The position numbers were made by a program, and so were the translations under genes. A DNA stretch of 64,000 nucleotides from Sanguinoderma infundibulare (Eukaryota; Basidiomycota; Agaricomycetes; Polyporales; Polyporaceae): contig JAVLRN010000001.1 in the NCBI GenBank assembly GCA_032821775.1, positions 2,542,001 through 2,606,000 on the forward strand. The letters run 5' to 3'. Below are positions 36,941 through 49,516 of the stretch, piece by piece. Below the pieces are notes generated by a model. That model had not been told where the DNA came from, did no database searches, and was given only the letters and a program-made list of their open reading frames with translations. Position 1 is the first letter of the stretch, and each line of letters starts with the position of its first letter.

Positions 36941-39900
36941 GTCAAGAAAGAGACGAGGAGCAAAGAGCGGTTGGAGGGGACGAGGTGGGGACGGAGGTGG
37001 AAAACCGGCGGCGGTGGCCGGTGTCAGATTGTTGCGGACGACGGAAGAAGAGGCGGTAGCGGCCCATACCACTCCGATCCTCCAATACATAAGCCCCTTT
37101 ACTCACTCGCTTTGCCCTCGCTTACGTCAGTTTCGGTCGACCCTTGCCATCTTTGGCCGCTTTTCCTCGCCCACGGCCCACACGTGATCGGAGTACGCGA
37201 CAGCCAACAGACACCGCTGCGCATCGCCGCCCTTCCTTCCGTTATCCAGACAGTCCTGCCCAGTCCACAGCCATCCATCCCAGCCCGCATATTTGCCACC
37301 ACCTCCCATCCGTGCACAGTCAGCCGTTCGGTTTGCGCCATTCCCACCGGCACTTGCTATATCCCCGCAGGCTCCGATTCTTCCCGCTTACCAATCCTCC
37401 ATGTTCGCTTACACGGTCATTCGGTCGATTGCCTTCATGAATTCCCAGCCCGCTTCGCGATATACTTTGATGACAGTCAGTCGCCACCACACGCAGCCTG
37501 ACCCCATTCCATTCGCACCGCCATCTCGTGTTGTCACGTCCCATCCACTCATGCGCACCCAACGAGTCATTAATGGTGGGCCGATCCAGATATGGAACCC
37601 CAGTCATACTAACTCAACCTATGCCACATCCCGGTATCCGTTTCCTGTGCGTTCTAGCTGCTTGTGATCTATTCTTGGGACTTATTGACCACATAGACGT
37701 CCCAAATATCGACATACGTCACAGATATCCTCCTGGCCATAAGTCATCATCAAACTTCGACCTGATTCAACTGGTGGACCTATCTCGCCGGGCTAGTGCC
37801 TGATCTCATTTGCTATGTCCGCCCAGAACTCGAATCCGAAGAGTCCGAGCTCATGCCAAGCTTCTTCAAGTTTCGGATCCTCATGCCCATGTGTCTAAGC
37901 ACGAACGAAACGTTCTCCCTAAGTTCGGTCCGTGGCACTGTCTATTGGCAATCCAACTCAGTGCTCTGACAGGACTCCTCATGCTTAAGGGCGATACCTT
38001 TCTACTTGTCCCAACTCCTGTCTTTGCGACTACCTTCGGTGGCGGTGCGTATTCGTACACAGCGTCCCCGGTGTCTACGGACGCTTTTCGGCCAGAAGGG
38101 ACCCCTTGCCCGTGTTTTGGCAGAGTGCTGCTTGAAGCGGGAGTCTGAACATCATCGATGACAAGCATTAGATGTCGCGGATGTCGTGCGCTTGCCTTCC
38201 ATGTCGCTTTATCGAACTGCATTCTCCCTTTGTGGATGAATCTGTCATCGCAGAAGGTGATGACGATGGATAGTCCTCTGAGCGTTCGAATTTACACTTT
38301 CCTCAGACAGCATGGGTAGGTTGTCGCAGACCCATTTCGACCGAGTCACCATTCACTTAACGTTCGGAATCACAGCCCTCCACCGGCCAATATCGTTAAT
38401 GCCGGACCTTAATGGACGGATATCGAGCTTCTCTCAGCGCCGTCTCAACGCCGTGGGTGTCACATTTGGTGAGCTGTGTTCCTTACTGTCGAGTGTCGAA
38501 AATTTCTGGATGGCGTCTGGATCAAACTCGACCACAGGGGACGGCACATATCCGCTTCCGCAAGGCCCTGTGGTCTTCACGTTTACTTCTTGTGATACAG
38601 CACCTGAGCTGCACAGAAGGCGGAGGCGACCGCGTGGGCAAGTCGGAGCAGTCGTAATCGCAAGTCTAGTACTTACCACGTGTTCGACCTCCTTTGACCG
38701 CGCAAGTCCGAATATTAGACTTCTCGTCGCTTCTGGTGTGCAGCTGTGCCGCTGAAGCATCGTAGTGCTGCGGTCAGCAGCAGCTACTAGGCTCCGGCAG
38801 GCTTGCAGCTCCAGTGACGAAGAGCGACGATGACGGACGAGCTTTGTAAGCGTAAGCCTGCATCAGTCATCATGCAGCTCGCGATCGAAGGTGGTTGAAA
38901 AACCAAAGCTTGCCTGCGTGCGGCGCTGATGCAGCCCAGAGCTGTCCACTCGCCAACCGTTTGCTGCGGACGCCCTGCTATATTCCGCGGCTCATGAGTT
39001 CATGTGGGTCTCGATGGCTAGGCTACCTGTCGGGTGGCTGCTCTCACGAGCGCAGATCATTACAGTCAATTCAATGTATGTATAACCCTCGGACCGATCG
39101 ATTAGAAACTGGTGCAACGGGCAATGTGCTTGCTTACCTCGAACTATCTGTCCGCCAGCTACGTGTCCCTTCAAGAGCAGCACGGCTCGTTGTCGACTCG
39201 CCACCGCCGCTTCCCCACGCCATCGGATTTCCGAGTCGAGGTCTGTCGAGGTGCGGCTGCCATTAGCCGAATTTTCGGTCATTTGGCACTGTAGGCTGTA
39301 GCCCCACGGAATACTCCTAGTGAGAACACATCGAGATAATAGATTGCCATTCTGCTCTCGGAGCGAAACGAGGTAGAGATGGATGACGAGGACCGTCGGC
39401 CACGGAGCGATGACATCGGCCGCAACATATACGGTACATGGTGGTAATTTTTTTCCCATCAGGAATGTTAATTGGCTCGCCTCGGACTCGGGGATGCTTC
39501 GCAATCAGCCTGGCCGCCGGTCGCTCCCACTAAACTAAACCCTTGAGAGTAAGCCCCCGCTACTCGTCCATATTCATGCAGTCGACATCGCTGACCAAGC
39601 GAACCTTGACACAGGTTCGTCCGAACGGGTCTCAAACGGCTACTGACCGAGCCCGACACGACCCAGGCACGAGACACTGTTGGATAGCGCGGTATCGGGG
39701 AACGCAAGCTCGCTTCACCACCGACACTCGACCGTTCCGGCAGGCAATCATTTTCTTTCAAACCTTCATTGACGAGTGCCCGGGTGGTCTTGGGCTCGAC
39801 GCAAGTCCTGAACATCCCCGATCGGAATCAATAGCCAAGCTGCAAGCACCGGAACCGTCGTGTGCACCCGACGTATGCCGGATTATGTACTTACTTGTAG

Positions 39901-41279
39901 CTTGTACCCACCGAGTCTGCCCCGCTCGGAGCCCGAGCGGGCCCACCGAGCGGGATGACGACATCGTCGGGACTCACGCCGACGGAATTGGCAAAGGGAC
40001 CGGATGGAAGTAATAGTGAGCACATAGTCCGGTTGGCGGTTACAATTGAATGTGCGTTCTGTTCGCTATGCAGTATGTTGCCACCATCATATGCATGACA
40101 TGCGTGTGGACGACCTCTTGCAGGTGGAATGGTGTCGTCAAGGCGCCTGCTCCCGCCATGCACGCTCTACGTCGGGCGGCCAGATCTAGCTGGAGTGGCT
40201 GCGACAAGGTGCAGGGAATTCGACAAATATGCAGGTATCCCCATGACTGTGCTGCGTTGCTCGCCAGGTTACGCGTTTCATGTATGAATCGATCACTCAC
40301 AGAGAGAGCTGCAGGCAGCACTTCGCGAACACTCGATCATCCATCATGCCGTTTGCCTGTCCTCGACCTCCTCGCACATTGATACATTCTGCTTCAAACA
40401 ACACTGGACATAGTGGTGCTAACACGGATATTACCACCGCGGCGTTGAATGGAAGAAAACATTGATGACGGGAATTCGCTACCTCTGCCAGACCCCATGC
40501 CATGGCCCGATTCAAAGCAACGCACTCGGGCAACCACCCTCAAAGACGCGGCATTGACGAACTGGAGAGTTCCAACATATACATTGTAGTCGGGAGGTAA
40601 CTCGCGAGGAATATCGTACAAAACGGATATTGGGATAGAATGTTCAAGAGGGTAGTAGGAGGGATAAATTCAGCAGACGCACTTCCGAAACGGTACACAC
40701 TATAGGACGAAGTATGTTTCCGCGTATTCGATGAGGAATAATCGAATACCGTCTAAGCTGGACAGTCTATCAAACTAGCTAGTACTTACATATACGGGAC
40801 TGAAACGGGCAGTGCTACATTCAAGAACAGGTGAGGAAAGCCGGACTCAGAGCAAACTGAAATGAACGATGGTGAGAGGGGTGCGAATGGATTTACCTGT
40901 CATGCGCGATTACTTGGTCCCATGTAACCTAGCACACGCCAGTATTGGCTCTATAGTAATAGCATGTGCATCCATAAAGTCGTACAGGCGGTACGAGATC
41001 GAGATGAGCGTAGCCTCGAGTGGGCTCGACATAGTAATCATCACCGGGCCCAATCTCGAGACTCTGCAGTGTGTGCAGAGTGTGTACAGAGTCTCGAGGT
41101 TGAACCCGATATCGGCCAACATGTCGAGCCCAATCACGACAACGCCGTCCTCGATCTCGTGGCGCCAGATTGCATAGGCGCACACGAATCGGAGAAATAG
41201 ACGTTGTAGAACGTCCCACATCAGACGCCTGGGATGAAGATATGTGAACCCAAAACTTTCATACAGGGTTGGGTAAGTG
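36941..41279. other. gene-poor island, 4.3 kb
   Basis: This is the longest gene-free stretch in an otherwise dense window. Open frames on both strands (for example near 37300-38150, 38310-38760, 38900-39270, 39470-40010) are short, overlapping, and show no domain or consistent splice pattern. No tRNA, long terminal repeat or transposase could be recognised. The left end holds the SNF2-RING promoter. The right end holds an inverted repeat (separate entry) and the 3' region of the dsRBD gene. It may be decayed coding or transposon sequence. Confidence 0.5.
40995..41158. repeat. imperfect inverted repeat (hairpin-forming), arms about 72 bp
   Basis: The left arm (40995-41066) pairs with the reverse complement of the right arm (41087-41158). 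By eye 51 of 72 ungapped positions match. Two perfect blocks stand out: TGGGCTCGACAT at 41021-41032 against 41121-41132, and CTCGAGACTCTG at 41055-41066 against 41087-41098. The 20-bp centre contains its own short palindrome (CTCTGCA with TGCAGAG). Weaker similarity may extend outward on both sides. The repeat lies about 120 bp past the stop codon of the minus-strand dsRBD gene, so it may be transcribed in that 3' UTR. Confidence 0.8.
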
Positions 41280-42308
41280 TTACTCACGAGGAGCCCAACC
41301 CATTGCGTAATATGCCTGCCGAGCCGCTTCTTCCTTCGCGAGCTGCTTGCTGGACCCTGTGCCCACACCCTTCTCGATGCCGTTGACTGCGAACAGAAAG
41401 CGGTTAGGAACCGTAGTAGAAAAGCTCTGTAGACGTACCGAGACACTGGACAGTCCACCGTCCGGCGTGGGCAGGACCCGAGAATTGAGCTGGGTACTGC
41501 ACCTCCAGCCGACGCTGCTGCGCAGTCTGGTTGAAGAGCGGGAGAAACGCAGACTGAGGCTGCGCGGGAGCAAGAGGATTGTGTGGAAGCGGGGGAGGCG
41601 GCATTGCAGGCTGCGGCGGAGCCATGTGCTGGAAGTGAGGGGGCTGGTGATACATTTGAGGAAAGGCATGTGGTTGAGGGGTCGACGGTGGGGGTTGCTG
41701 GGGAAGAAATGGCATCGGTTGGTCGTGTCTGAATCTTTTAGGCTCGGGCTCATACTGCCCTTGTTGAACCGGCGGGACCGCATTAGGATCAACAAGGGCA
41801 GCTATCCAGTTGAGGACAGCCCGGAAACCACCGCCAACAAAGACTGCTCCGACGTACGCGTCCATGATATAGCGAGTCTCCTGCAAGGAAGTGAGTGCCG
41901 CTGGGATTCGTGAACGAATGTGGCGACGTACCTCAGGCGACCTGAGGTCAACATCCTTCCCGTGCCGCACCTTCTCCCGCCACTTGTACCCTTCGACCCA
42001 TTTCTCGACCTGCTCCGGCAGTTTCTCGACTTCCAACTGACGCGCCTGCGATCAGCCACCGAACTACAACAAAGATTGAACGAGAAACATACCTTAAGAA
42101 CTTCCGCCGCCAGCATCGGCCGCTTGTCGAAGAGGATGTGCGTATATGCTGCCTCCAACACCTTGCCCCCGATGATTTGGAGTCTCTTGCCGTCGCCATA
42201 CACAGAGTCTGAAAGTGGTATGCCACCGAAACGAATTGAGTGATGAACAAAGATTTCGAGCATCGCCTCGCCATCGATTTGAGGAGCGGGGGGAAGCTCG
42301 GAATCCAT
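41280..42308 (-). CDS. RNase III-like domain plus dsRNA-binding domain protein
   Basis: Four exons (42308-42093, 42045-41932, 41880-41439, 41386-41280) give 292 residues. Residues about 10-145 look like an RNase III fold: MLEIFVHHSIRFGG, then GDGKRLQIIGGKVLEAAYTH, and MDAYVGAVFVGGGFRAV. The catalytic signature expected as ERLEFLGDS appears as KRLQIIGGK, so the metal-binding acids are missing. A Pro/Gln-rich linker of about 80 residues follows. The C-terminus has a dsRBD tail (NGIEKGVGTGSSKQLAKEE, then AARQAYYAMGW). It may bind dsRNA without cutting it, like mitochondrial ribosomal L44-type relatives or an RNAi cofactor. No targeting signal is evident. The start is the first true ATG of the open frame. 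Confidence 0.7.
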
Positions 42309-42957
42309 GGTAGAGGCAGGAAGTGAGGGCGAACGAGAGCGCTTCAATGTTGGGATGGGACTGAAAGGCTTGCCGGTGGACGGTGCAGGCGGACACGTGC
42401 CAGAGTCTAGAGAAGTTATAAGCCTTCCGTATACCGCAGCACACGTTAGAGCCGTCTACGAACCTACGGTGCCTGAGATGGGGCGTGGTGCTGCGGTAGA
42501 GACAGCGGTAATCGTGGAAGTGGCAGTTTCGAGCGGCATTCGGATGATCCGGACCTTTGCAGACGGCGAAACAGAGATGGGAGAGCGGGAGAGAGTTGGG
42601 CACCCACAATCCTCACTCAAATCCCTCGGCGGCCATCACCTGCCGGAAGAAAAAAGCAATCACCTTGCACGCCGTCACCACGCCTGCCGTAAAGTGCCTT
42701 GGCCATTTCAACCGCAGTCGCGCGCCCCGCCACGCAACAAACGCTTCGTCCAGAACAGAGAACAATGGCCAACCTGCCCATTATCTATCATGCGCATATG
42801 TTACTGACTAGGACCAGGCTCTATGATAGGTATCGATATCGGTCACAATGACTCGATGAAGCGAAAATGGCAAGACACGCGCAGTATCCGACAGGTATCT
42901 GTGCACCCTCCTGGAACAACCCTATAGGACATGCTTCAAGGGCATGGGCTTGCGCCG
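42309..42957. other. intergenic region, 649 bp
   Basis: This contains the promoter of the dsRBD gene and the 3' region of the Mit1-like gene, both on the minus strand. Overlapping frames here do not splice to either neighbour and show no domain. Confidence 0.4.
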
Positions 42958-45900
42958 TCATGACTCCGTGCGCGTCAGATCGATCACAGAATTACTGGGG
43001 TCGGGCTTCGTGGCGGACCCTGCCAGCGCGCGCCTCTTCTGTTTCATCAAGATACTCTTCAAGGCGTCCACGAGCAGCTCCTGTGACGGGTCTTTACCCA
43101 GCCGGAGGATTGCTTCGTTAACTCTAAAGGAAGCGGGCCGTGTCAGCATCTGGCAAAATTATCACCGTATCTGACCGCTAATCTTACTTCGACGGCCCTA
43201 GAGCCACCACGGGGCAGTCCTTCACCAGGTGTTGCGGAACTTGCCCACATACGGCACACGCTGGTCCATTGTTCACCCTGGCCTTCTTGGGTTTGCGGAC
43301 ATCACTCGTAGTGGGGACCGATCCCGGCAACTTGGACAGGCCAGCTATAGCGTTTGGAGTGTAGGAAGTGCGTGGAACGACACTCGCAGCTGCGGTAGCT
43401 GGGAGCGCCGCTGGAGAGGCACCATTCAGCCGGGAGGGGCCCGCGACCGGTTCGGCACCGTTTGAAACGTTACGCGGTGGAGGCAGGACAGCCTGGGATT
43501 GAGGGTTGTCTAGCTTAGGTTTCTTCGGAGGGCGGGGAGCGGTTGGTTGAGGCGGGGCGTCCACGAGATGAAGTGGCTGGCCGAAGATCAAGTGAATTTT
43601 CCCAAGTCGAGCAAGCGTCTCGTCGATAACTCGGATAGCGGCGCGCTGAATAGAACCGTGTCATGAGTTTCGGCACAGATGAGGCATGGTGTCCATCAAC
43701 CTACCCGTTCCTCGATGGTCTCATCCCCGGCATGTGACAAGAGAATCAATCTGTAAGTTGCGAGGTTCTCGGGACTTTCCGTCATGGAACAATGTCCGGG
43801 AGCATGGCGCTCGCCGCACAGTCCGCAAAATTCTTCTGGTAGCTCTGGAGTCTTCTGGCGGTTCTGGATGTGCGACAGCGGCGGGTGAGGATCTTCGGTA
43901 TGCCTAGGCCGCGAGTGCCCATGTTTCGGGGGGTGTTTTGGTGGGGCCGAACTAAAGCCGGCTATAGGCAGCATCACGATGTCGTCTGCGTCCATGGCAG
44001 CATCTTCGGTCCCATCTGAGTCCGACGCAGCGTCTGAGACCGGAGCACGGAAGTCGGAGTCGTCCGAGCCAGCTGACTTTCCCCTGGACTTTTTCCTCTT
44101 CTTTCCTTTGCCTTTCTGCTTGTCCTTGTCCTTTGTCGGCGTGTCCCCAAGATCGATGCTTTGCTGTGTATGGATAGACATTAGTACGGATTTATAATGG
44201 TGCAGGTACTGCGGAAAGCACCTGAGAAAATACAGCAGCGGCCTTGCGGCGCACGCCACGCCCGGTCTGCTCCTTCTCCTTCTCAACAGCTCCTCGGATT
44301 GCAATGAGCTCAAGCGCTTTCGCCCACGCGTCCGCTTCCTCTGCCTGCTCGGCCGGTTCATCGGCTAGCTCCTCCATGCCTTCCTTGTCTGCTGACCAAA
44401 CTTTGGCAAACGCGAACAACGATCCAGCGTTAGCTTCCGGTTCAACCTGGTCACCTTCCTTCTCCGTCTTCTCGATGAGGTTATCGATATCATGCTCGGA
44501 GTCTGCGCCAGATACATCAGCAACCGCAGCACCCTGGTATACTTGGAAGCAGTTCTTACAGTGAACTTCCCGAGCAACCGTCTCCTCCGTCTCCTCGAAG
44601 AGAGCCTTGGCACCGAACATTAGAATCGACTGGACGTCTTCTCGGGGACCGTTATCGTCATCCATCTTCTGGACAATGAGATGGTCAAGGACAAGCTTCT
44701 TCTTCCCAGTTTGCATGATACGCTCTGCAGGGAATGAGTACCGTAAGCGCCTGTCCAGTATGATCACGTACCTTCTGCTGAATCCTTGACCATCAACTTG
44801 AAAACCAGAACGGTTTTCTGCTGACCATATCGGTGGGCACGAGCGATGGCCTGCGGTGATCGTCAGTTCTGATTCGCCCTTTACAGCATAGTATTAGTGA
44901 AAACATACTTGGAGGTCCTGTAGATATCGTGAGCATAAATAAAGTCATATGCTATGCAGGAGCAAACGACGTGCCTGGTGAGGATTGAAGTCAGGATCGA
45001 AGATGATAACGGTGTCTGCGCTCCAGAGGTTGATTCCGACGCCGCCAGCACGGGTCGTCAGAAGGTAGATGAAGACATCTGAATCATTCTTGTTGAATTC
45101 GTCCATCCCCTTCTGACGGTCTGCTTGCTTCGTACTGCCGTCCTATTTACGCTCATGAGCGCAAAATATCTTCCATGGTCATCATTCATCACTTACGAGT
45201 CGGAGATACCTGATGCCTTCGCCAACCAGGAAGTCCTCGACGATATCGAGCGCGATAACGAACTGAGAAAATGAGCCGATCGACATCATGTGAGCACTGA
45301 AGGATTGCAAACCTGGCTGAAAAGCAACACGCGGTGACCGCGGGCGCGAAGCTTGGGTAGCATCATCTTTAACAAACGTAGTTTCGCACTAGCTCCGATA
45401 AGACGGTCGTGAGTTTCCTGTGGAGACAGCCCTTTCGGCTCGATGTCAGCAGAGACTAGGTACGGGTGTTGAACGCATCTGGAAGAGGACGTTGAACAAC
45501 AAATTCATTATCTGTGCTCGCCGACGTACTTTCGAAGCTGCATCAATATATTCTTCATATTGGCAGTGGTAATTTTGCTCTTCGACGAGGTGACGTTCGA
45601 CTCCGTGAGGCTGCGCAAGATCTCAAGGTTCTTACCTATGCGGAGGTTAGCGCGAATCTACTCCGGGTTGTCGTATCAAGGGCTTACTTAGCACAGATCG
45701 GTAGATCTCCTTCTGCAGTGGAGCCATGGAAATAGGGACAATGACTTCGTTCTGAAGCGATCCGCGTGTCAGTAGATGTCTCCCAAACGGCACGGAACGC
45801 ATCTCACCTTCGGTGGAAGCTGCAGAACCTCAGACTTGATGCGGCGAAGGAAGTAAGGTTTAAGTCGAGTATGCAGGTCTGCGACCAGCTCATCGTTGAG

Positions 45901-48900
45901 CTCCTCTGAATCATACTGCTTAGAAAGGGCCTCCAAGTCAGCCCATTCGTCGGGGTCGAGGAAGTTCATGAGGTTGAACAGCTCCCGAATGTTGTTGTTC
46001 AACGGAGTCTACCAGACTATTTAGTAAGCACGTCGTACATGAGAGGAATGATGACTTACGCCCGTCATGATGATCCGGTGATTGCTCCTCAACTCCTTCA
46101 AGCGCTTGAAGATGAGGCTGGCGTCGCTCTTGACTGTATCGACATTAGATAGACAATAGCGCTCAAGAACGGTGAGACTGACGTCGTTGACCCTCATCCA
46201 CAACAAGCAACTCCCAGACAGGTGTGCTCTTGAAGACTGGCCCGAACTCCTTCGTGTTCGTAACCGTCTCGTATGTGGTGACCAGGACATGGTACTTGGC
46301 GCCTGTGGTACCCGAGGCTGGACGAGAATGGGAGAGCTCGTACCTCTTGATGATCTCGCGTGCCTTCGCCTCGCCATAGAATGGAACTACACGGAGCTTG
46401 GGAGCCCAACGTTCGAACTCGCGCACCCAGTTCGTGATGGTCGAGTTCGGGACTACGACCAAGGCAGGGAAGCACTTGAATGTAGACACGAGGTACCCGA
46501 TGAACGTCACGATTTGGACCGTTTTGCCCTTCGTACCGCATGGAAGTCAGCACGTGCACGGACGCCGTTAATGAAGGGAAACATACCAGGCCCATCTCAT
46601 CCGCAAGGATACAGTTCTGAGCCTTGTTCCAGTTGTGACACAACCAATTCACGCCGTCAACCTGGAAGGGCATGAGCTTGAGCTGAGCGTTCTGGCCCAG
46701 GTTTGGCTGGTTGTCCACAGTGAACTTCTTTTTCATCAGCCACTTCACGCCGCCTCTAGCGACATCGCCTTGCTTGCCACGCGAGGGCACGGTGACGGAT
46801 CGGGCAAAGAGGAATCGCTTGAACGCCTCCTCGTACGCAACCCAACCAGCCTCATCGCTGCGAGGGGGAGAGTCCCAAGACACTGATAAAGACGTATGTC
46901 AGTGGGCATACGCCGCCGTGGTTGAACGGACTAACCATCGTCGTAGCCGAGATCGTCACATTTGATGAATGCCCACGCGACTTGGGCGGTGTGCTTCTCG
47001 CTGAGTTTCTCCCGAGTAAGGGATTCGAACTCCTCGAGCGTCACCATGGCGTCACTAGGCGGCTCTTCTCCCTCGTCAAATGCAGCCGATCGCATCTTCG
47101 CAGCAACTGGATCGTCGTCAACGGCTTCATCGTCCGAGGTGACCGCCCTTGACTTGCGTGGCTTGCTTTTGACAGGCTTCTTCGGCTTCCACAGTCGAAT
47201 GTCCAGGACGCGGTCGACGGTTCTCCACGCGGGTGGTATCCGCCTCTCCGCATCAGGATAAGCGATGAGCGGGGAAGCCTCCTCGTTGTCCTTCGTGCCG
47301 AGACCTTCGGAATCGTCCCGCCCAATCTCGAAGTCCGATGGCTCGTTCTCACCAGGCATGGACGCTTGCTGCTCGGAGACAGGTTCGGGGAGTAGATGGA
47401 CCTTCGTCCCACCTTGGAGGAAGTTTTTCAACTTCTTTGGTGCGACCGCGAGCAGCCATCCATGTGAGACCCATTGCACACGTCGGTAGCTCCTGTCAAC
47501 CCACTTGATGAGATACTCGCGAGGCAGTATCGACTTGTAGTTCGGCGGCTCGTTAGGATTGCGAGGAGGCTCGATAGCGTTCTCGGGATAGGCCCGCCAA
47601 GCGAGGATATGTTCGACCGTGTAGACAAATGAGCTGCAGTCCGCACACTTCCAGCCGGTCGAATGCTGGTAGTAATCGGCGAGTTCCGCAGGAGTGGTAT
47701 CATGGAGATCGAATCCTTCGGGGAGAGGCATATGATGGTAGTGAGCCAGACGCTTGCAAGTTATGCATCGGAAGAGGAGTTCTTTCAGAGCACTGTCGCC
47801 ATCAGCGTCGGGTTGCACAGATGCGCGGGTAGAGGTAGACGCGGTGGGATCGTTAGGCATAGCAGAAGAGGGAGTCGCCGTGGAATGAGCACGTTCGGCA
47901 AACTCGTCGGGCTTGAGAGCGATATCCTTGCAAACCATGCAAATTCCTCCTCTCATGCAGGAGGTGCAGATGAACTCAGTCGTCTGATAGGTGTCCAGTC
48001 CAAGGCGCTTTCCCGGCTCAGGTAGGCTGGAGTTGTCCTTCTGCCATTCAGCCTTGTCGCGTTCATGAGCTGCGCGAAGAATTTCTTCACGTTGAGTCCT
48101 GGCGAGACAACCCCAATGAGCGGCCACAGGACACTTCAGACTGTTTGATGTCAGTAAGACATAAGAACAGAGAGAACTCATCCACTTACCAGCGGACCCA
48201 GCCACCGAGGTTAGCGAGCCTCGTCTCCTCATCCTCGGAATCGTCATCTTTCGGTTTCCGCTTGCGCCCTTTCTTCTTCGCTTGCTCATGAGTGGGAGCC
48301 GTGTGGCACTTTTCACAAACCGCCCTGTGGGCGATCAAGGGAGCAATGTCTTCATTCTCTTCTTTGTCGAGCTGGAGATCGGCGACGACCCGGAAGTGAC
48401 CGTATGCTGGCCGCGAGGCTTTGCCGCGCACAACCTTCCTCTTCTCAGCCTTACGGCGGACGTCATGGTCTGAGTCGAGAGGCGTGAAGTCTTCGAAATC
48501 CTCGTCGTCCAAGTTGTACCGAAGAGTCTTGCGAGCCCGAGTGGACTTTCTGGTGTGGGGTGGGACTTCTTGGGTGTCGCTGTCGCTATCGGAACCGTGG
48601 ACCACGATTGCGCGGGTGGATGTTCGAGTCTTCTTCGGACTGAATGGAAGGCTGCTCCCAAGCTTCTTGTTCGCGGTGGCGGCTGCCGTTCGCGTACTTC
48701 GTCTTTTGACCGGTGAAGCGTCGTCGTCCGAGAACTCTTCCGAGTCGTCGTCCTGGGCCAATTCGTCTGAGCTGTAGGAATCTGGACTAAGGTCATGATG
48801 CGTAGGCCTAGAATTCGAGCCAGAGATTTTGACCCTACGGGTGGGTTGGCGACAACTTGGATGTACATCCGAGGAGGAAGGGTTGAAGGGGGGTAGGGTG

Positions 48901-49516
48901 CCCATTGCCTGTGATTCCTCTGCGGGACTGGTCAGCATGATTCGTGAGGGTGATACGATCATATACAAACCGAATTCTTGTACAATGTCCGTAAACCTAT
49001 GCTCGAAAGAACGCGCAGGAACCTGGAAATGATAAAGCTGAGGACTGTCGCTTTCATGCAGCAATAGGACGAGATTCTGGTGGTCCAATGCAACACGCCG
49101 GAGGACGGCATGCCCTCCGGGCAATAATGCAAGGTTTACGGGGAGATATGATGACCACTCACTCTGTATACGACTCCGTCCGCATAGCGAACATAGTAGT
49201 AGGAGCTCCGCCCAACCTCCGATTCTCCAACGACGCGTTCAACGTCGTTCTGACCAAACTCTTCATCGGACTCGACGACGCGCTCAGCCACCGGGCGGTA
49301 CTTGGCTTTCTGTAGCTTGGAGAGCGAGAGCAACTGAACAGACACAGAGGGAGATGTGTTTGAGCGCCGCGATGTCGTCATATCGTGAGATCCGTCGTCA
49401 GTAGACATTAAAGTCTCCGCAGGGACTGACGCGTCGGAGGACGGTTCGCGTGCGACGGAACGAACGGGGGAGAAGAGCATCCTGGCGTTGGGAGGGTCTG
49501 ACGACAGTTCCGACAT
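42958..49516 (-). CDS. mit1: Mit1/Mi-2 (CHD3-like) chromatin remodeling ATPase with PHD-like, chromodomain and zinc-knuckle motifs
   Basis: Nineteen exons (49516-49163, 49076-48190, 48140-46936, 46882-46587, 46528-46183, 46133-46060, 46008-45808, 45751-45688, 45635-45530, 45478-45313, 45262-45197, 45142-44975, a 9-nt exon 44917-44909, 44850-44772, 44724-44560, 44502-44222, 44163-43705, 43645-43188, 43123-42958) give 1849 residues. PHD-like Cys clusters lie at about 370-490 and 538-580. A chromodomain ([20 protein letters not shown]) is near 620. The SNF2 ATPase has DEMGLGKT near 910 and a Walker B written DEGQ instead of DEAH. Its second lobe ends with [11 protein letters not shown] and [12 protein letters not shown]. 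The C-terminus has [18 protein letters not shown] and CAVCGQ...DC knuckles and a final SIM-like VIDLT. The layout fits fission yeast Mit1 of the SHREC silencing complex; orthology is inferred. Confidence 0.87.
44909..44917 (-). other. 9-nt microexon (codons D-L-Q) in the Mit1-like gene
   Basis: The nine nucleotides lie between acceptor TCTACAG and donor GTATGT. They encode D-L-Q of the helicase motif [14 protein letters not shown]. The upstream intron (44918-44974) has a GC donor (GCACGT); the downstream intron (44851-44908) is GT-AG. Skipping keeps the frame but removes the three residues. Confidence 0.85.
44918..44974 (-). other. GC-AG intron in the Mit1-like gene
   Basis: This 57-nt intron starts GCACGT and ends TACAG. 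It follows the codons for FNPHQ. A GT donor five bases further into the intron would add residues and break the conserved helicase block, so the GC donor fits better. Confidence 0.8.

Noticed and set aside
38312..38755. 148-codon plus-strand frame and its antisense partner in the gene-poor island
   Set aside because: No domain, no splice pattern, and equally open on the opposite strand. A decayed F-box-type gene crossed my mind but cannot be supported.
40910..41458. 182-codon minus-strand frame covering the inverted repeat and the end of the dsRBD gene
   Set aside because: It overlaps the last dsRBD exon in another frame and has no known domain. Its protein-like look in the repeat is noted in the repeat finding, but I cannot support it as a gene.
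49077..49124. Extension of the second Mit1-like exon upstream of 49076
   Set aside because: It has no ATG and cannot be joined in phase to exon 1. The acceptor at 49077-49079 joins in frame and keeps the protein sequence coherent.
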